A stretch of DNA of 64,000 bases from FEB-7 sp963698265 (GCA_963698265.1 CAVOQC010000001.1:1054001-1118000); one strand, 5' to 3'; positions 53,093-63,686 are shown, numbered from the stretch's first letter. Notes: a model not told the origin generated them from the sequence alone. Numbers and translations are program-made.

Positions 53093-53772
53093 CAGCGCGT
53101 TTCCGGCGTCTCGAGGACGTATCCCATGCCGCGCACGGTCTGGATGAGCTTGGGCTCGAAGCCGTCGTCGATCTTCGCGCGAAGCCGGCGCACCGCGACC
53201 TCGATCACATTGGTGTCGCTGTCGAAGTTCATGTCCCAGACCTGGGAGGCGATCAGGGATCGCGGCAACACCTCGTCGTGACGGCGCATGAGCAGTTCCA
53301 GCAGCATGAACTCCTTGGCGGTGAGGTCTATTCGCCGACCGCCGCGGTGCACCCGGCGGCGCAGGAGGTCGAGCTCCACGTCGGCCACTTGAAGCACCTC
53401 GGGCTCCGTGGCCCGTCCCCTGCGGAGCAGCGTGCGCACGCGCGCCAGCAGCTCGGAGAAGGCGAAGGGCTTGAGGAGGTAGTCGTCGGCACCCAGCTCC
53501 AGCCCCTTCACCCGATCGTCCACCTGGCTCTTCGCCGTGAGGAAGAGCACGGGCATCATCCGCCCCTCCTTCCGGATGGCGCGCAGCACGCCCCAGCCGT
53601 CGAGGCCGGGGAGCATCACGTCGAGGATGACCAGGTCGTAGTCCTCGGTCATGGCCTGGTGGCGGCCGTCGAGGCCGTCCCGGGCGAGGTCGACGACGAA
53701 CCCCGCTTCCGCAAGGCCCTGCCGGAGGTAATCGCCTGTCTTGGGTTCGTCCTCGACCACCAGAATCTTCAT
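53092..53772 (-). CDS. cusR: CusR-type OmpR-family response regulator
   Basis: A 226-residue regulator. Receiver with acidic pair VEDE, phospho-acceptor D51 in LVILDVMLPG, T in LFLTAK and K in LLKPF. The C-terminal winged helix has LTAKEFMLLELLMRR, DTNVIEVAVRRLRAKID and TVRGMGYVLE. Start ATG 53772 (MKILVVEDEP) is the conserved N-terminus. Divergent from the DUF411 gene; a candidate CusR box lies 78 bases upstream of its start and would autoregulate it. Confidence 0.94.
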   Translation of the reverse strand: MKILVVEDEPKTGDYLRQGLAEAGFVVDLARDGLDGRHQAMTEDYDLVILDVMLPGLDGWGVLRAIRKEGRMMPVLFLTAKSQVDDRVKGLELGADDYLLKPFAFSELLARVRTLLRRGRATEPEVLQVADVELDLLRRRVHRGGRRIDLTAKEFMLLELLMRRHDEVLPRSLIASQVWDMNFDSDTNVIEVAVRRLRAKIDDGFEPKLIQTVRGMGYVLETPETR

Positions 53773-53849
53773 CGTCCCTCCCTGGTCCATGCAGGACACG
53801 GCGGGATTCTTGCGCGCCTTCCGGCAAGCTGGCCGGATCCTTACGGGAT

Positions 53850-53867
53850 TGTAATGTCGATGTCAGG
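53850..53867 (+). promoter_or_regulatory. Candidate CusR box 1 (cusR / DUF411 divergent promoter)
   Basis: TGTAATGTCGATGTCAGG: two half-sites (TGTAA and TGTCA) 11 bases apart, the tandem arrangement typical of OmpR-family operators. It lies 91 bases before the DUF411 start and 78 bases from the divergent cusR start. The same word recurs at 59527-59544 and, extended, at 63644-63672. Confidence 0.55.
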
Positions 53868-53957
53868 CTGGAGTGGGGGCAGGAAAACCATCATGCAGGA
53901 AGCGCGGGGAGGCCGTTTGCCCGCCCGCGACCCCCTTGCCAACCAGGGATTCCTCCG

Positions 53958-54401
53958 ATGAAACTCGTTCCTGCAACCCTCGCCGCGGCGCTGCTCTCCC
54001 TTGGTTCCGCCGGCGCCCTCGCTGCACCTGACACGGTCGTCGACATGTACAAGAACGCCAACTGCGGCTGCTGCGACAAGTGGGCGGAGCACATGGAGCG
54101 CAACGGTTTCAAGGTCCGCACGCACGAATTGCCGGACGCGAGCGCGTATCGCGAGCGCGCGGGCATTCCGGCGACCTACGGAAGCTGCCACACCGCGATG
54201 GTCGGAGGCTACGCGGTCGAGGGTCATGTGCCGGCCGCGGACGTAAGGCGCCTGCTCCGGCAGCGTCCAAAGGCAGTCGGCATAGCCGTTCCCGGCATGC
54301 CCATGGGCTCGCCCGGCATGGAACAGGGCGGCATGAAGCAGGCGTACGAAGTGTTGCTGGTGAAGACCGGCGGCGCGACCGAAGTCTTCGCGAGGCACTG
54401 A
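53958..54401 (+). CDS. DUF411 periplasmic copper-binding protein
   Basis: A 147-residue exported protein: signal peptide to about residue 22, then a thioredoxin-like fold with a CGCC motif in NANCGCCDKWAEHM and a second Cys/His in YGSCHTAMVGGYAVEGHVPA. A Met/Gly-rich tail (GMPMGSPGMEQGGMK) adds thioether ligands. DUF411 proteins bind copper and are common in copper islands. It opens the downstream copper gene string. Confidence 0.92.
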   Translation: MKLVPATLAAALLSLGSAGALAAPDTVVDMYKNANCGCCDKWAEHMERNGFKVRTHELPDASAYRERAGIPATYGSCHTAMVGGYAVEGHVPAADVRRLLRQRPKAVGIAVPGMPMGSPGMEQGGMKQAYEVLLVKTGGATEVFARH

Positions 54402-54403
54402 CG

Positions 54404-54754
54404 ATGGCCGGGCGAACCACTTCCGCGAAATCGCCAGGCAACACGCTTGTCCTGGTGGCCATTGCCGCGGGCCTTTCCACCGCGGCTGCCGCCCAGCCTG
54501 CCGCGGGGCCGGCCGACGCGAAGGCGAGCGTGCCGCCCACGGCGTACGAGTCCCCTTTCGCCGGCTACCGCGGGCACGCCGACGCGAAAGTGGGTCACTG
54601 GCGGGGCGTGAATGAAGAAGTGGGTCGCATCGGCGGGTGGAAGGCCTACGCGAGAGAAGCCTACGAGGCTTCGCAGGCAGCGCAGTCCGGTGCGAAGCCC
54701 GCGCCCGTCGCGCCGCCTCCATCAAGCCATCCCGGCGCGAAACCGCCGCAATAA
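54404..54754 (+). CDS. Small exported protein preceding the copper TolC gene
   Basis: A 116-residue protein with a signal peptide ending near AAAQ (residue 31) and a mature part with the block GYRGHADAKVGHWRGVNEEVGRIGGWKAYAREA. It ends in a Pro/Ala/His tail. Not a named family to me; short proteins with this WRGVNEEV-type block often precede TolC-like copper genes. Role unknown. It starts 2 bases after the DUF411 stop. Confidence 0.75.
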   Translation: MAGRTTSAKSPGNTLVLVAIAAGLSTAAAAQPAAGPADAKASVPPTAYESPFAGYRGHADAKVGHWRGVNEEVGRIGGWKAYAREAYEASQAAQSGAKPAPVAPPPSSHPGAKPPQ

Positions 54755-54779
54755 CAGCCGCCCGGCAGAGGGGGAACAG

Positions 54780-56204
54780 ATGGGGAAAACCATGAGCCGG
54801 ATCGGCCGGCCGGTGATCATTATCGCGACAGCGGTCGCACTGGCCGGCTGCGCCTCTTTCAGCCCTGACGGCGGCTTCGCCGGCGTGGCCGACGAGGTGC
54901 GCTTGCGTACCGGCAAGGAAACAGCCTGGGCGCGCTCCGATGGCGAGCGCGGCGAGATCGACGCGCGCGTGGCGGAGCTCGTTTCGAAGCGCCCGCTCGG
55001 CGCCGACGACGCGGTGCAGGCCGCGATCCTCAACAACCGCGGGCTGCAGGCGTCCTTCGCCGAGCTGGGCATGGCCGAGGCGGATCTCGTGCAGGCCGGC
55101 CGCCTGCCCAACCCCCACTTCTCGATGTTTCGGGCGAAGCTGGGCCACGACTACAAGATCGAGCAGGCGCTCACCTTCAACCTCTTTTCCCTGGTGACCG
55201 CGCCGCTCGCGCTCGAGGTGGAGAAGCGCCGGTTCGCGCAGGCGCAACGCCAGGCCGCCCTCGAAGTGCTTCGCATGGCTTCCGAAACCCGCAAGGCGTG
55301 GATCACGGCGGTGGCCGCCGAGGAGACCGTGCGCTACCTGCGCAAGGTGCGCGAAGCGGCGGACGCCGGGGCGGAACTCGCCCGGCGCATGGAGCAGGCC
55401 GGCAACTGGAGCAGGCTCGCGAGGGCGCGCGAGCAGGGGTTCTATGCCGATGCCGCACTGAACGTCGCCCGGGCAGAGCACGCGCAAGTCGCCGCGCGGG
55501 AACGGCTGACGCGCCTCCTGGGACTGTGGGGCGAAGAGGCGGCCTACGCGCTTCCCGAACGGCTTCCGGACTTGCCGGAGCAGGCCGAGGAACGGCCCGA
55601 CATCGAGCGCCAGGCCCTGGCGCAGCGGCTCGACGTGCGAGCGGCGATCCTCGAGACCGAGGCGGTCGCCCGCAATCTCGGCCTCGCGAAGGCCACGCGT
55701 TTCGTGAACGTGCTCGAGTTCGGGCCGGCGCGCGTCCTCGAGGGCGAGAAGACGGACCCGTACAAGAAGGGCTACGAGATCGCGCTCGAGCTTCCGCTCT
55801 TCGACTGGGGCACCGCGAGGATCGCCAAGGCCGAGTCGATCTACCGCCAGGCGCTCGACCGTGCCGCCGAGACGGCGATCCATGCGCGGTCGGAAGTGCG
55901 CGAGACCTACCGCGGCTACCGGATCAGCCACGACATCGCGAAGCACTACCGCGACGAGATCGTGCCGCTGCGCAAGCGGATCGCGGAGGAGAACGTGCTG
56001 CGCTACAACGGCATGCTGATCGGCGTCTTCGACCTGCTCGCCGACGCACGCTCCCAGATCGCGAGCGTGAACGGCTACCTCGAGTCCTTGCGTGATTTCT
56101 GGATCGCCGAGGCCGACCTGCAGATGGCGATGATCGGCCGCGTGGGAGCGTCCGCCGGGCCGAGGATGGCCGCCACCCAACCCGAAGCGGCCGCTGGCCA
56201 CTGA
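54780..56204 (+). CDS. TolC-family outer-membrane efflux lipoprotein (copper island)
   Basis: A 474-residue TolC-family protein with a lipobox LAGC (residue about 24), so a lipid-anchored outer-membrane component. Coiled-coil repeats include LGMAEADLVQAGRLPNPHFSM and ALELPLFDWGTARIAKAESIYRQAL. It is not closely similar to the first TolC-like protein (cusC) in this window. A GAGGGGGAACAG ribosome site fixes ATG 54780. It ends 16 bases before the second multicopper oxidase start. Its cognate pump is not encoded adjacent to it. Confidence 0.88.
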   Translation: MGKTMSRIGRPVIIIATAVALAGCASFSPDGGFAGVADEVRLRTGKETAWARSDGERGEIDARVAELVSKRPLGADDAVQAAILNNRGLQASFAELGMAEADLVQAGRLPNPHFSMFRAKLGHDYKIEQALTFNLFSLVTAPLALEVEKRRFAQAQRQAALEVLRMASETRKAWITAVAAEETVRYLRKVREAADAGAELARRMEQAGNWSRLARAREQGFYADAALNVARAEHAQVAARERLTRLLGLWGEEAAYALPERLPDLPEQAEERPDIERQALAQRLDVRAAILETEAVARNLGLAKATRFVNVLEFGPARVLEGEKTDPYKKGYEIALELPLFDWGTARIAKAESIYRQALDRAAETAIHARSEVRETYRGYRISHDIAKHYRDEIVPLRKRIAEENVLRYNGMLIGVFDLLADARSQIASVNGYLESLRDFWIAEADLQMAMIGRVGASAGPRMAATQPEAAAGH

Positions 56205-56220
56205 CCAAGGAAAGCGCACG

Positions 56221-57630
56221 ATGACTTCGAGACGCGACTTTTTCCGGAACGCCGGCGTGGCCGGGGCGGCGCTGGCGGCCGCCTCCGTGAGCCGCGTGTC
56301 GATGGCGGCCCTTCCCGAGCCGGTCCTCATGCAGAAGCCCGACACGCAGCCTCCCCTCATCCCCTCCAGCGGCAGGCCGTACAACCCGGTCGTGACGCTC
56401 AACGGCTGGACGCTGCCCTGGCGCATGGTGAACGGCGTGAAGGAGTTCCATCTGGTCGCCGAGCCCGTGGTCCGCGAGATCGCACCGGGCATGAAGGCGC
56501 ATCTCTGGGGCTACAACGGCCAGAGCCCGGGCCCGACGATCGAGGTGGTCGAGGGCGACCGCGTGCGCATCTTCGTCACCAACCGCCTCCCGGAGCACAC
56601 GACGATCCACTGGCACGGCCAGCGCCTGCCCAACGGCATGGACGGCGTGGGAGGGCTCAACCAGCCGCAGATTCCCATGGGCAAGACCTTCGTGTACGAG
56701 TTCGTCGCGCGCCGCCCGGGCACTTTCATGTACCACCCGCACGCCGACGAGATGACGCAGATGGCCATGGGCATGATGGGCTTCTGGGTGACGCATCCGA
56801 AAGGGCGCCACCCGCTCATCGACGTGGTCGACCGGGACTTCTGCGTCATGCTGAACGCCTTCGACATCGACCCCGGCAGCTACACGCCGAAGATCAACAC
56901 CATGCTCGACTTCAACCTCTGGATGTGGAACAGCCGCGTGTTTCCCGGCATCGACTCGTTCAACGTCCGCCTGGGCGACAAGGTGCGGATGCGCTACGGC
57001 AACCTCACCATGACCAACCATCCCATCCACCTGCACGGGCACGAGTTCCTCGTCACCGGCACCGACGGGGGGCCGACGCCGAAATCCACGCGCTGGTACG
57101 AGGTGACCACGGACGTCGCGGTGGGGCAGATGCGCCAGATCGAGCTGCTGGCCGACGAGGAGGGCGACTGGGCGATCCACTGCCACAAGTCGCACCACAC
57201 GATGAACGCGATGGGCCACGACGTCCCCACGATGATCGGCGTGGACCATCGCGGGCTCGCCACGCAGATCACCTCCCTCATTCCCGACTACATGGTGATG
57301 GGCGAGCGCGGCATGGCCGACATGGGCGAGATGGAGATGCCGCTGCCCGACAACACGCTGCCGATGATGACGGGCACCGGGCCCTACGGCGCGGTGGAGA
57401 TGGGCGGCATGTTCACCGTCTTCAAGGTGCGCCGCGACCAGAAGCCGGGCGATTACGGCGACCCGGGCTGGTACCGGCAGCCTCCCGGAACGCAGGCCTG
57501 GGAATGGACGGGGCCGATTGCCGAACCCGCGCGGTTCAGGTCCGAGGGCGGGCAGTCGATGCCGGCTGCGCGCAGCGGGCCGGCCATGGAAATGAAGGTC
57601 CGCAAGCCGCAGGGCCATGGAAACCACTGA
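56221..57630 (+). CDS. Multicopper oxidase, CopA/PcoA-like copper-oxidase group
   Basis: A 469-residue Tat-exported oxidase (SRRDFFRNAG twin-arginine start). Copper clusters are HWHG near 121, HPHAD near 169, HPIHLHGHEF near 262 and HCHKSHHTMNAM near 320, the last with the HCHxxxHxxxxM type 1 spacing. A Met-rich loop (GMADMGEMEMPLP) near 360 and a His/Met tail fit Cu(I) oxidation. It is shorter and differs from the multicopper oxidase at 48258, and is followed by a cupredoxin, its likely electron or copper partner. Confidence 0.92.
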   Translation: MTSRRDFFRNAGVAGAALAAASVSRVSMAALPEPVLMQKPDTQPPLIPSSGRPYNPVVTLNGWTLPWRMVNGVKEFHLVAEPVVREIAPGMKAHLWGYNGQSPGPTIEVVEGDRVRIFVTNRLPEHTTIHWHGQRLPNGMDGVGGLNQPQIPMGKTFVYEFVARRPGTFMYHPHADEMTQMAMGMMGFWVTHPKGRHPLIDVVDRDFCVMLNAFDIDPGSYTPKINTMLDFNLWMWNSRVFPGIDSFNVRLGDKVRMRYGNLTMTNHPIHLHGHEFLVTGTDGGPTPKSTRWYEVTTDVAVGQMRQIELLADEEGDWAIHCHKSHHTMNAMGHDVPTMIGVDHRGLATQITSLIPDYMVMGERGMADMGEMEMPLPDNTLPMMTGTGPYGAVEMGGMFTVFKVRRDQKPGDYGDPGWYRQPPGTQAWEWTGPIAEPARFRSEGGQSMPAARSGPAMEMKVRKPQGHGNH

Positions 57631-57655
57631 TCGGGCGAGCCCGAGGAGACAAGAC

Positions 57656-58156
57656 ATGAAGAGAACCGCATCCCTTGCCGCAGCAGTGATCCTCGCGCTC
57701 GCCGCCGCGAACGCCCTTGCCCACGGCGACGAGAAGCACGGCAAGCCGATGATGGCGAAGCCCCTGTCGATGGAGGAGCACTCCTTCGGCCGGCAAGGCG
57801 ACCCCGCCCGCGCGAGCCGCACCGTCCAGGTCGACATGAGCGACGCCATGCGCTTCAGCCCCGCCGAGATCCGGGTGAAGCGCGGCGAGACGATCCGGTT
57901 CGTCGTGAAGAACGGCGGCAAGGTGCTGCACGAAATGGTGATCGGCAACCTCGCGGAGCTGAAAGCCCACGGCGAAATGATGAAGAAGTTCCCGAACATG
58001 GAGCACGACGAGCCCTACATGGCCCACGTGGCGCCCGGGAAGGTGCAGGAGATCACCTGGACCTTCACGAAAGCGGGCGAGTTCCATTTCGGCTGCCTCG
58101 TGCCCGGACACTTCGACGCGGGGATGATCGGCAGGATCGTCGTCGCCGCGACATGA
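57656..58156 (+). CDS. Plastocyanin/azurin-like cupredoxin
   Basis: A 166-residue exported blue-copper-type protein: signal peptide to about residue 22, then a beta sandwich. The likely type 1 ligands are His in KVLHEMVIG, and Cys, His and Met in FGCLVPGHFDAGM. A Met/His-rich N-terminal tail (EKHGKPMMAKPLSMEEH) offers extra copper sites. Located directly after a multicopper oxidase, it may carry copper or electrons to it. Confidence 0.9.
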   Translation: MKRTASLAAAVILALAAANALAHGDEKHGKPMMAKPLSMEEHSFGRQGDPARASRTVQVDMSDAMRFSPAEIRVKRGETIRFVVKNGGKVLHEMVIGNLAELKAHGEMMKKFPNMEHDEPYMAHVAPGKVQEITWTFTKAGEFHFGCLVPGHFDAGMIGRIVVAAT

Positions 58157-58196
58157 CCCCCGTCAATCGACACAACCCCTGGAAATGGAGAGCCCC

Positions 58197-58595
58197 ATGA
58201 AGATCCTTGCCGCCACGCTGGCCCTTTTCGCGGCCGCAGCGATACCCGCTTTCGCACAGTCGCACGGTTCGATGCACGCCCCGGCGCAAACCCAGGCGCA
58301 GATGCCGATGCAGCATTCGACGCCCGCCCAGGGCCAGATGCCGATGCAGGGCGAGATGCCCATGGCGGGCGGCGCCCGATCCGACGGCGAAGTTCGAAAG
58401 GTCGACAAGGAAGCCGGCAAGATCACGCTCAGGCACGGCCCCATCGCGAACCTGGACATGCCGCCCATGACCATGGTCTTCCACGTGAAGGACCGCGCCA
58501 TGCTCGACAGGGTGAAGGTGGGCGAGAAGGTGCGCTTCGCTGCCGAGGACAAGGGCGGCGCGCTGACTGTGACGGCCATCGAGCCGGCGAAGTAG
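58197..58595 (+). CDS. cusF: CusF-like periplasmic copper chaperone
   Basis: A 132-residue exported protein. After a signal peptide to about residue 21 comes a Met/Gln/His-rich spacer, then the CusF OB-fold with DMPPMTMVFHV, carrying the Met ligands, though the Trp that caps copper in E. coli CusF is not in this stretch. It hands Cu(I)/Ag(I) to the efflux complex. A second CusF copy is fused to CusB, so this island carries two forms. Confidence 0.85.
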   Translation: MKILAATLALFAAAAIPAFAQSHGSMHAPAQTQAQMPMQHSTPAQGQMPMQGEMPMAGGARSDGEVRKVDKEAGKITLRHGPIANLDMPPMTMVFHVKDRAMLDRVKVGEKVRFAAEDKGGALTVTAIEPAK

Positions 58596-58613
58596 GGCCG
58601 GGGCGGGACGCCG

Positions 58614-59159
58614 GTGCCGCTCGGTCCGAGCCTGCGCTGGGTGGTGCCCGTTGCGGCGGTCGCGGCCGGAATTGCGCTTCGCGACTGCCTGTTCCTCGCA
58701 GCCGCGGGCCCGCTGGCGCTGGGAGCGTTCTACCTGGGCATGGACGCAAGGCCGCCCGCCAACGCCTTGCGGGGCGCGGTGCGGTGCGCGCTCGCCGGCC
58801 TCGCCTCGATCGCAGGGGGGGCGGCGCTCATAGCCGCCATAGTTGCGGCCCTGAACGGCGCCTGGAATCCCGCCCATGATCGTTTCCACGCCGGTGCGTG
58901 GCTGCTGGCGGCGTCGGTGGGCGCATATCTTGTCCTGTCGGCCGGGGGGATGCGGCAACTCGCCGCAAGCGCATTCCGGTGGAGCGCGTTCGGGCTCGCG
59001 GTCCTGCTGGCGGTGCTGGCGGTGATCCCGCTGGCTGCCGGGCTCGCGTGGAGCGTCTGCGCCCTGCCGATCGCCACCGCCGCGCTGATGGTCGCCGCCG
59101 GGTGGCGGCTGCTGCGGGAAGTCTCGCCCGCGATGCTCCAGCTCGGGCAACGGCGCTAG
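58614..59159 (+). CDS. Small multispanning membrane protein, unknown function
   Basis: A 181-residue protein with about five hydrophobic segments. The first codon is a GTG (58614), 18 bases after the CusF-like stop, so it is cotranscribed. The sequence is Ala/Leu/Gly-rich and has no motif I recognise. Its position in the copper string is the only clue; role unknown. Confidence 0.6.
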   Translation: MPLGPSLRWVVPVAAVAAGIALRDCLFLAAAGPLALGAFYLGMDARPPANALRGAVRCALAGLASIAGGAALIAAIVAALNGAWNPAHDRFHAGAWLLAASVGAYLVLSAGGMRQLAASAFRWSAFGLAVLLAVLAVIPLAAGLAWSVCALPIATAALMVAAGWRLLREVSPAMLQLGQRR

Positions 59160-59193
59160 CCCGGCGCGCGCCGCGAGGCCTTGCCCCCGCGCA

Positions 59194-59421
59194 TCAACCT
59201 CCGAGGTTTCGCCTGGTTTCCTGGAATTCCTCGACGCCGATTTCGCCTCGCGCAAGTCGCTGCCGGAGGATCTCGAGCGCCTCGTCGTCCCGGGCACTGC
59301 GACCGGATCGCCGGGACAGGTAGGCGGCCACCGCCACGGCTATCGCGACCGGCACCAGCCACCACAGGATCATCAGGAGATCGCCATCGAACATGCCGCC
59401 GCCGTGAGCCATTCCGTACAT
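59194..59421 (-). CDS. SHOCT-domain small membrane protein
   Basis: A 75-residue protein: an N-terminal MYGMAHGGG tail, one membrane helix (about 13-32), then a C-terminal SHOCT domain (ALEILRQRLARGEIGVEEFQETRRNL). ATG 59421 is fixed by a strong GAAGGAGGGG ribosome site. Such proteins are common in metal-resistance islands; partner unknown. It is convergent with the preceding gene and divergent from the Met-rich gene. Confidence 0.8.
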   Translation of the reverse strand: MYGMAHGGGMFDGDLLMILWWLVPVAIAVAVAAYLSRRSGRSARDDEALEILRQRLARGEIGVEEFQETRRNLGG

Positions 59422-59526
59422 GATCCCCTCCTTCGGCGAATGCGTTGTCGTCAAGTTTCGACCCGCAGGTGCCGGATCGGTTCAGGGTGCGGGCCGAATC
59501 GACGCGGCTTTCGGAGATGTCGAAAA

Positions 59527-59544
59527 TGTAAGGTCGCCGTCAGG
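59527..59544 (+). promoter_or_regulatory. Candidate CusR box 2 (Met-rich protein promoter)
   Basis: TGTAAGGTCGCCGTCAGG, matching box 1 in 13 of 18 positions with the same 11-base phasing. It lies 75 bases before the Met-rich gene start, the region between the SHOCT gene and that gene being otherwise empty. Confidence 0.55.
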
Positions 59545-59618
59545 CTCCGGTGCAGGTGCGTCTTCCACAATGACGATGTTCGACACATTCGGGCAACCCA
59601 CACGATTGGAGAGCTGAC

Positions 59619-60155
59619 ATGAAACGCATCCTCACTGCCGCGATGATCGCCGGGCTCGCGCTCGCGCCGACGGCCTACGCCAACGACGCGCACCATCCCG
59701 ACAAGGACAAGGCGCCGGGAGCAGCAGCGGCACAGCCGGCGAAGGCACCGGGGGACCAGACGGCGCAGCAAATGCAGGAGAACGTGAAGCGGATGCAGTC
59801 CCAGCTCGACGGCGTTCGCAAGGCGAAGGACGCCGTGCAACGCGAGAAGCTGCTCGCCGAACACATGCAGACGATGCGCGAGAACATGATGCTGGGCAAC
59901 TCCATGATGCAGGGCGGCGGCATGGGCATGATGGGCGGTCAGGGCGGCCATGGCGGCATGGGCATGATGGGCGGCCAGGGCGGCATGGGCATGATGGACC
60001 AGTGCATGAAGATGATGGGCGGCATGTCAGCCGCGGGCCCGTCCGATGCGTCCGCGCGCCTGGACCAGATGGAGAAGCGCATGGACATGATGCAGATGAT
60101 GATGGGACAGATGGCGGGACGCGCCATGCCGCCATCGGCCGAACCAACGAAGTAG
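59619..60155 (+). CDS. Met/His-rich periplasmic protein
   Basis: A 178-residue exported protein (signal peptide to about ANA, residue 22). A charged helical part (about 45-90) contains MQENVKRMQSQLDGVRKAKD, and the second half is a Gly/Met repeat region with units of about ten residues (GGMGMMGGQG) and a terminal Met-rich helix (MEKRMDMMQMMMGQM). Met and His richness suggests Cu(I) sequestration. Regulated by candidate CusR box 2. Family not recognised. Confidence 0.78.
   Translation: MKRILTAAMIAGLALAPTAYANDAHHPDKDKAPGAAAAQPAKAPGDQTAQQMQENVKRMQSQLDGVRKAKDAVQREKLLAEHMQTMRENMMLGNSMMQGGGMGMMGGQGGHGGMGMMGGQGGMGMMDQCMKMMGGMSAAGPSDASARLDQMEKRMDMMQMMMGQMAGRAMPPSAEPTK
59918..59997 (+). repeat. Tandem Gly-Met coding repeats
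   Basis: GGCATGGGCATGATGGGCGG-type units are repeated about three times within the Met-rich gene, encoding GGMGMMGGQG-type segments. The DNA repeat is near-perfect, so copy number can vary by slippage. Confidence 0.7.
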
Positions 60156-60213
60156 GTTCGCGGCTCGCGGGCGCGTTCTCCCGGACCGGGCTGCTCGCGC
60201 CCTCGAAGGACCC

Positions 60214-60244
60214 TTGACCTGAGTGCGACGAGCAGGTCGAGCAC
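60214..60244 (+). promoter_or_regulatory. MerR-like dyad upstream of the copper ATPase gene
   Basis: TTGACC at 60214-60219 is followed by a 19-base spacer. GACCTG (60216-60221) and CAGGTC (60233-60238) form an inverted repeat inside it, the geometry of MerR/CueR promoters. The -10 position reads GAGCAC, which is poor, so the call is tentative. Confidence 0.3.
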
Positions 60245-60267
60245 GAGACTTCGAGAAGGGGACCGTA

Positions 60268-62683
<2,416 letters not shown>

Positions 62684-62706
62684 TCCGCGGGAAAGGAGCC
62701 AAATCC

Positions 62707-63030
62707 ATGATCGGCATCGAGCGCACCGTCGAATACGGTTCCCCGGAAGGGGCCGGCCGGGCCGGCCCGGCGCCGCGGATACCGCTGGTTCCGCTCGGGA
62801 TGAGCCTGGGGGTGTTTTTGGCGGTGAGCTACTGCGCCTGCATCGCCTTCGACCTGCTCTTCCCCGATCACGCCATGCACGAAACCTGGCATCGGCTGCT
62901 TCCGGGCTTCACGTGGCTCACCTGGCCCGGCTTCCTGATCGGTCTCGTGGAGAGCTTCGCCTACGGGTGGTACGTCGCCCTGGTCTTCGTGCCCCTCTAC
63001 AACTTCTTCGCGGAGCGTTCGAGGCGATGA
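62707..63030 (+). CDS. DUF5676-like small membrane protein
   Basis: A 107-residue protein with two hydrophobic segments (about 30-50 and 73-98). The pattern with PLGMSLGVFLAVSYCACIAFDLLFPDHAMHETW and LPGFTWLTWPGFLIGLVESFAYGWYV matches the DUF5676 family often seen in copper or heavy-metal islands behind CopA. Function unknown. It starts 23 bases after the copA stop. Confidence 0.78.
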   Translation: MIGIERTVEYGSPEGAGRAGPAPRIPLVPLGMSLGVFLAVSYCACIAFDLLFPDHAMHETWHRLLPGFTWLTWPGFLIGLVESFAYGWYVALVFVPLYNFFAERSRR

Positions 63031-63119
63031 CGACCCCCTCCGCCCGGCATCGAGCCGTCCGGTGATTCGGGCCGCGCGAGCCTCCGGGCGGGTGGCGAAA
63101 CAGGGTCCGCGGAAATGGG

Positions 63120-63141
63120 CTGCGGCCCCGGAGGGCCGCAG
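63120..63141. terminator. Candidate hairpin between two convergent copper-island genes
   Basis: CTGCGGCCC (63120-63128) and GGGCCGCAG (63133-63141) form a 9-bp perfect stem with a CGGA loop, lying between the DUF5676 gene and a convergent minus-strand gene. It may terminate both, though neither side has a U-run. Confidence 0.45.
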
Positions 63142-63179
63142 CGTGCTTCGAGCCGGATGGCTTCCGTGCGTCGCGGAGA

Positions 63180-63560
63180 TCAGGATCCGCCGGTGCGCTC
63201 GAGCGCGATCTTCTCCGCCATCGTGAGCGGACTCGTGTCCGCGACCCGGTGCATGTGACCGACCGGGTCATCCACGTGCGCGAAGCTTCCGCTTTGGTAG
63301 GCGTATTCCATCGGCCGGATCTGCCAGCCGCCCTCGCCGCCGAGGTAGACGTACTGGCGATCGACGGAGAATTCGCCCTTCTTCAGCAGTCCCGTGCCCT
63401 TGGCCGTCGCGATGCCTTGCGCAGCGCCGATTTCGGAGACGACGATGGCCGAGCCGGCCTCGTCCTGGGTGGCCTGCCAGAAACCTCCGGCGAGCGCCGA
63501 GAAGGGTGCGCCGAGCGCGAGGGTGATGCCGAGAGCGAGTGCGGATGTGCGAATTTTCAC
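63180..63560 (-). CDS. Small exported protein of unknown function
   Basis: A 126-residue protein with a signal peptide (VKIRTSALALGITLAL to about LAG, residue 24). The mature part has GGFWQATQDEAGSAIVVSE, VYLGGEGGWQIRPMEYAY, GSFAHVDDPVGHMHRV and a C-terminal DTSPLTMAEKIALERTGGS. GTG 63560 is chosen over an upstream ATG because GGAGG lies 5 bases before it. Not recognised as a named family. It lies behind candidate CusR box 3, so it is probably copper-induced. Confidence 0.65.
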   Translation of the reverse strand: MKIRTSALALGITLALGAPFSALAGGFWQATQDEAGSAIVVSEIGAAQGIATAKGTGLLKKGEFSVDRQYVYLGGEGGWQIRPMEYAYQSGSFAHVDDPVGHMHRVADTSPLTMAEKIALERTGGS

Positions 63561-63643
63561 GAATGCCTCCATCTGGTGGGTCGGTCGCCCGTTTCGGGCG
63601 GAACCGGCGACGGCCGGTACGGTTCCCACTCTACGGGCGCGAC

Positions 63644-63672
63644 CCTGACGGGACGGGCACGGCAGCATTACA
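63644..63672 (-). promoter_or_regulatory. Candidate CusR box 3, three tandem 11-mers
   Basis: On the minus strand TGTAATG, then GTGCCC, then GTCAGG, phased at 11 bases, so three half-sites rather than two. It lies about 84 bases before the start of the exported protein gene at 63180-63560. The outer two words are those of boxes 1 and 2. Confidence 0.5.
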
Positions 63673-63686
63673 TGCGTGAAGTCTTT

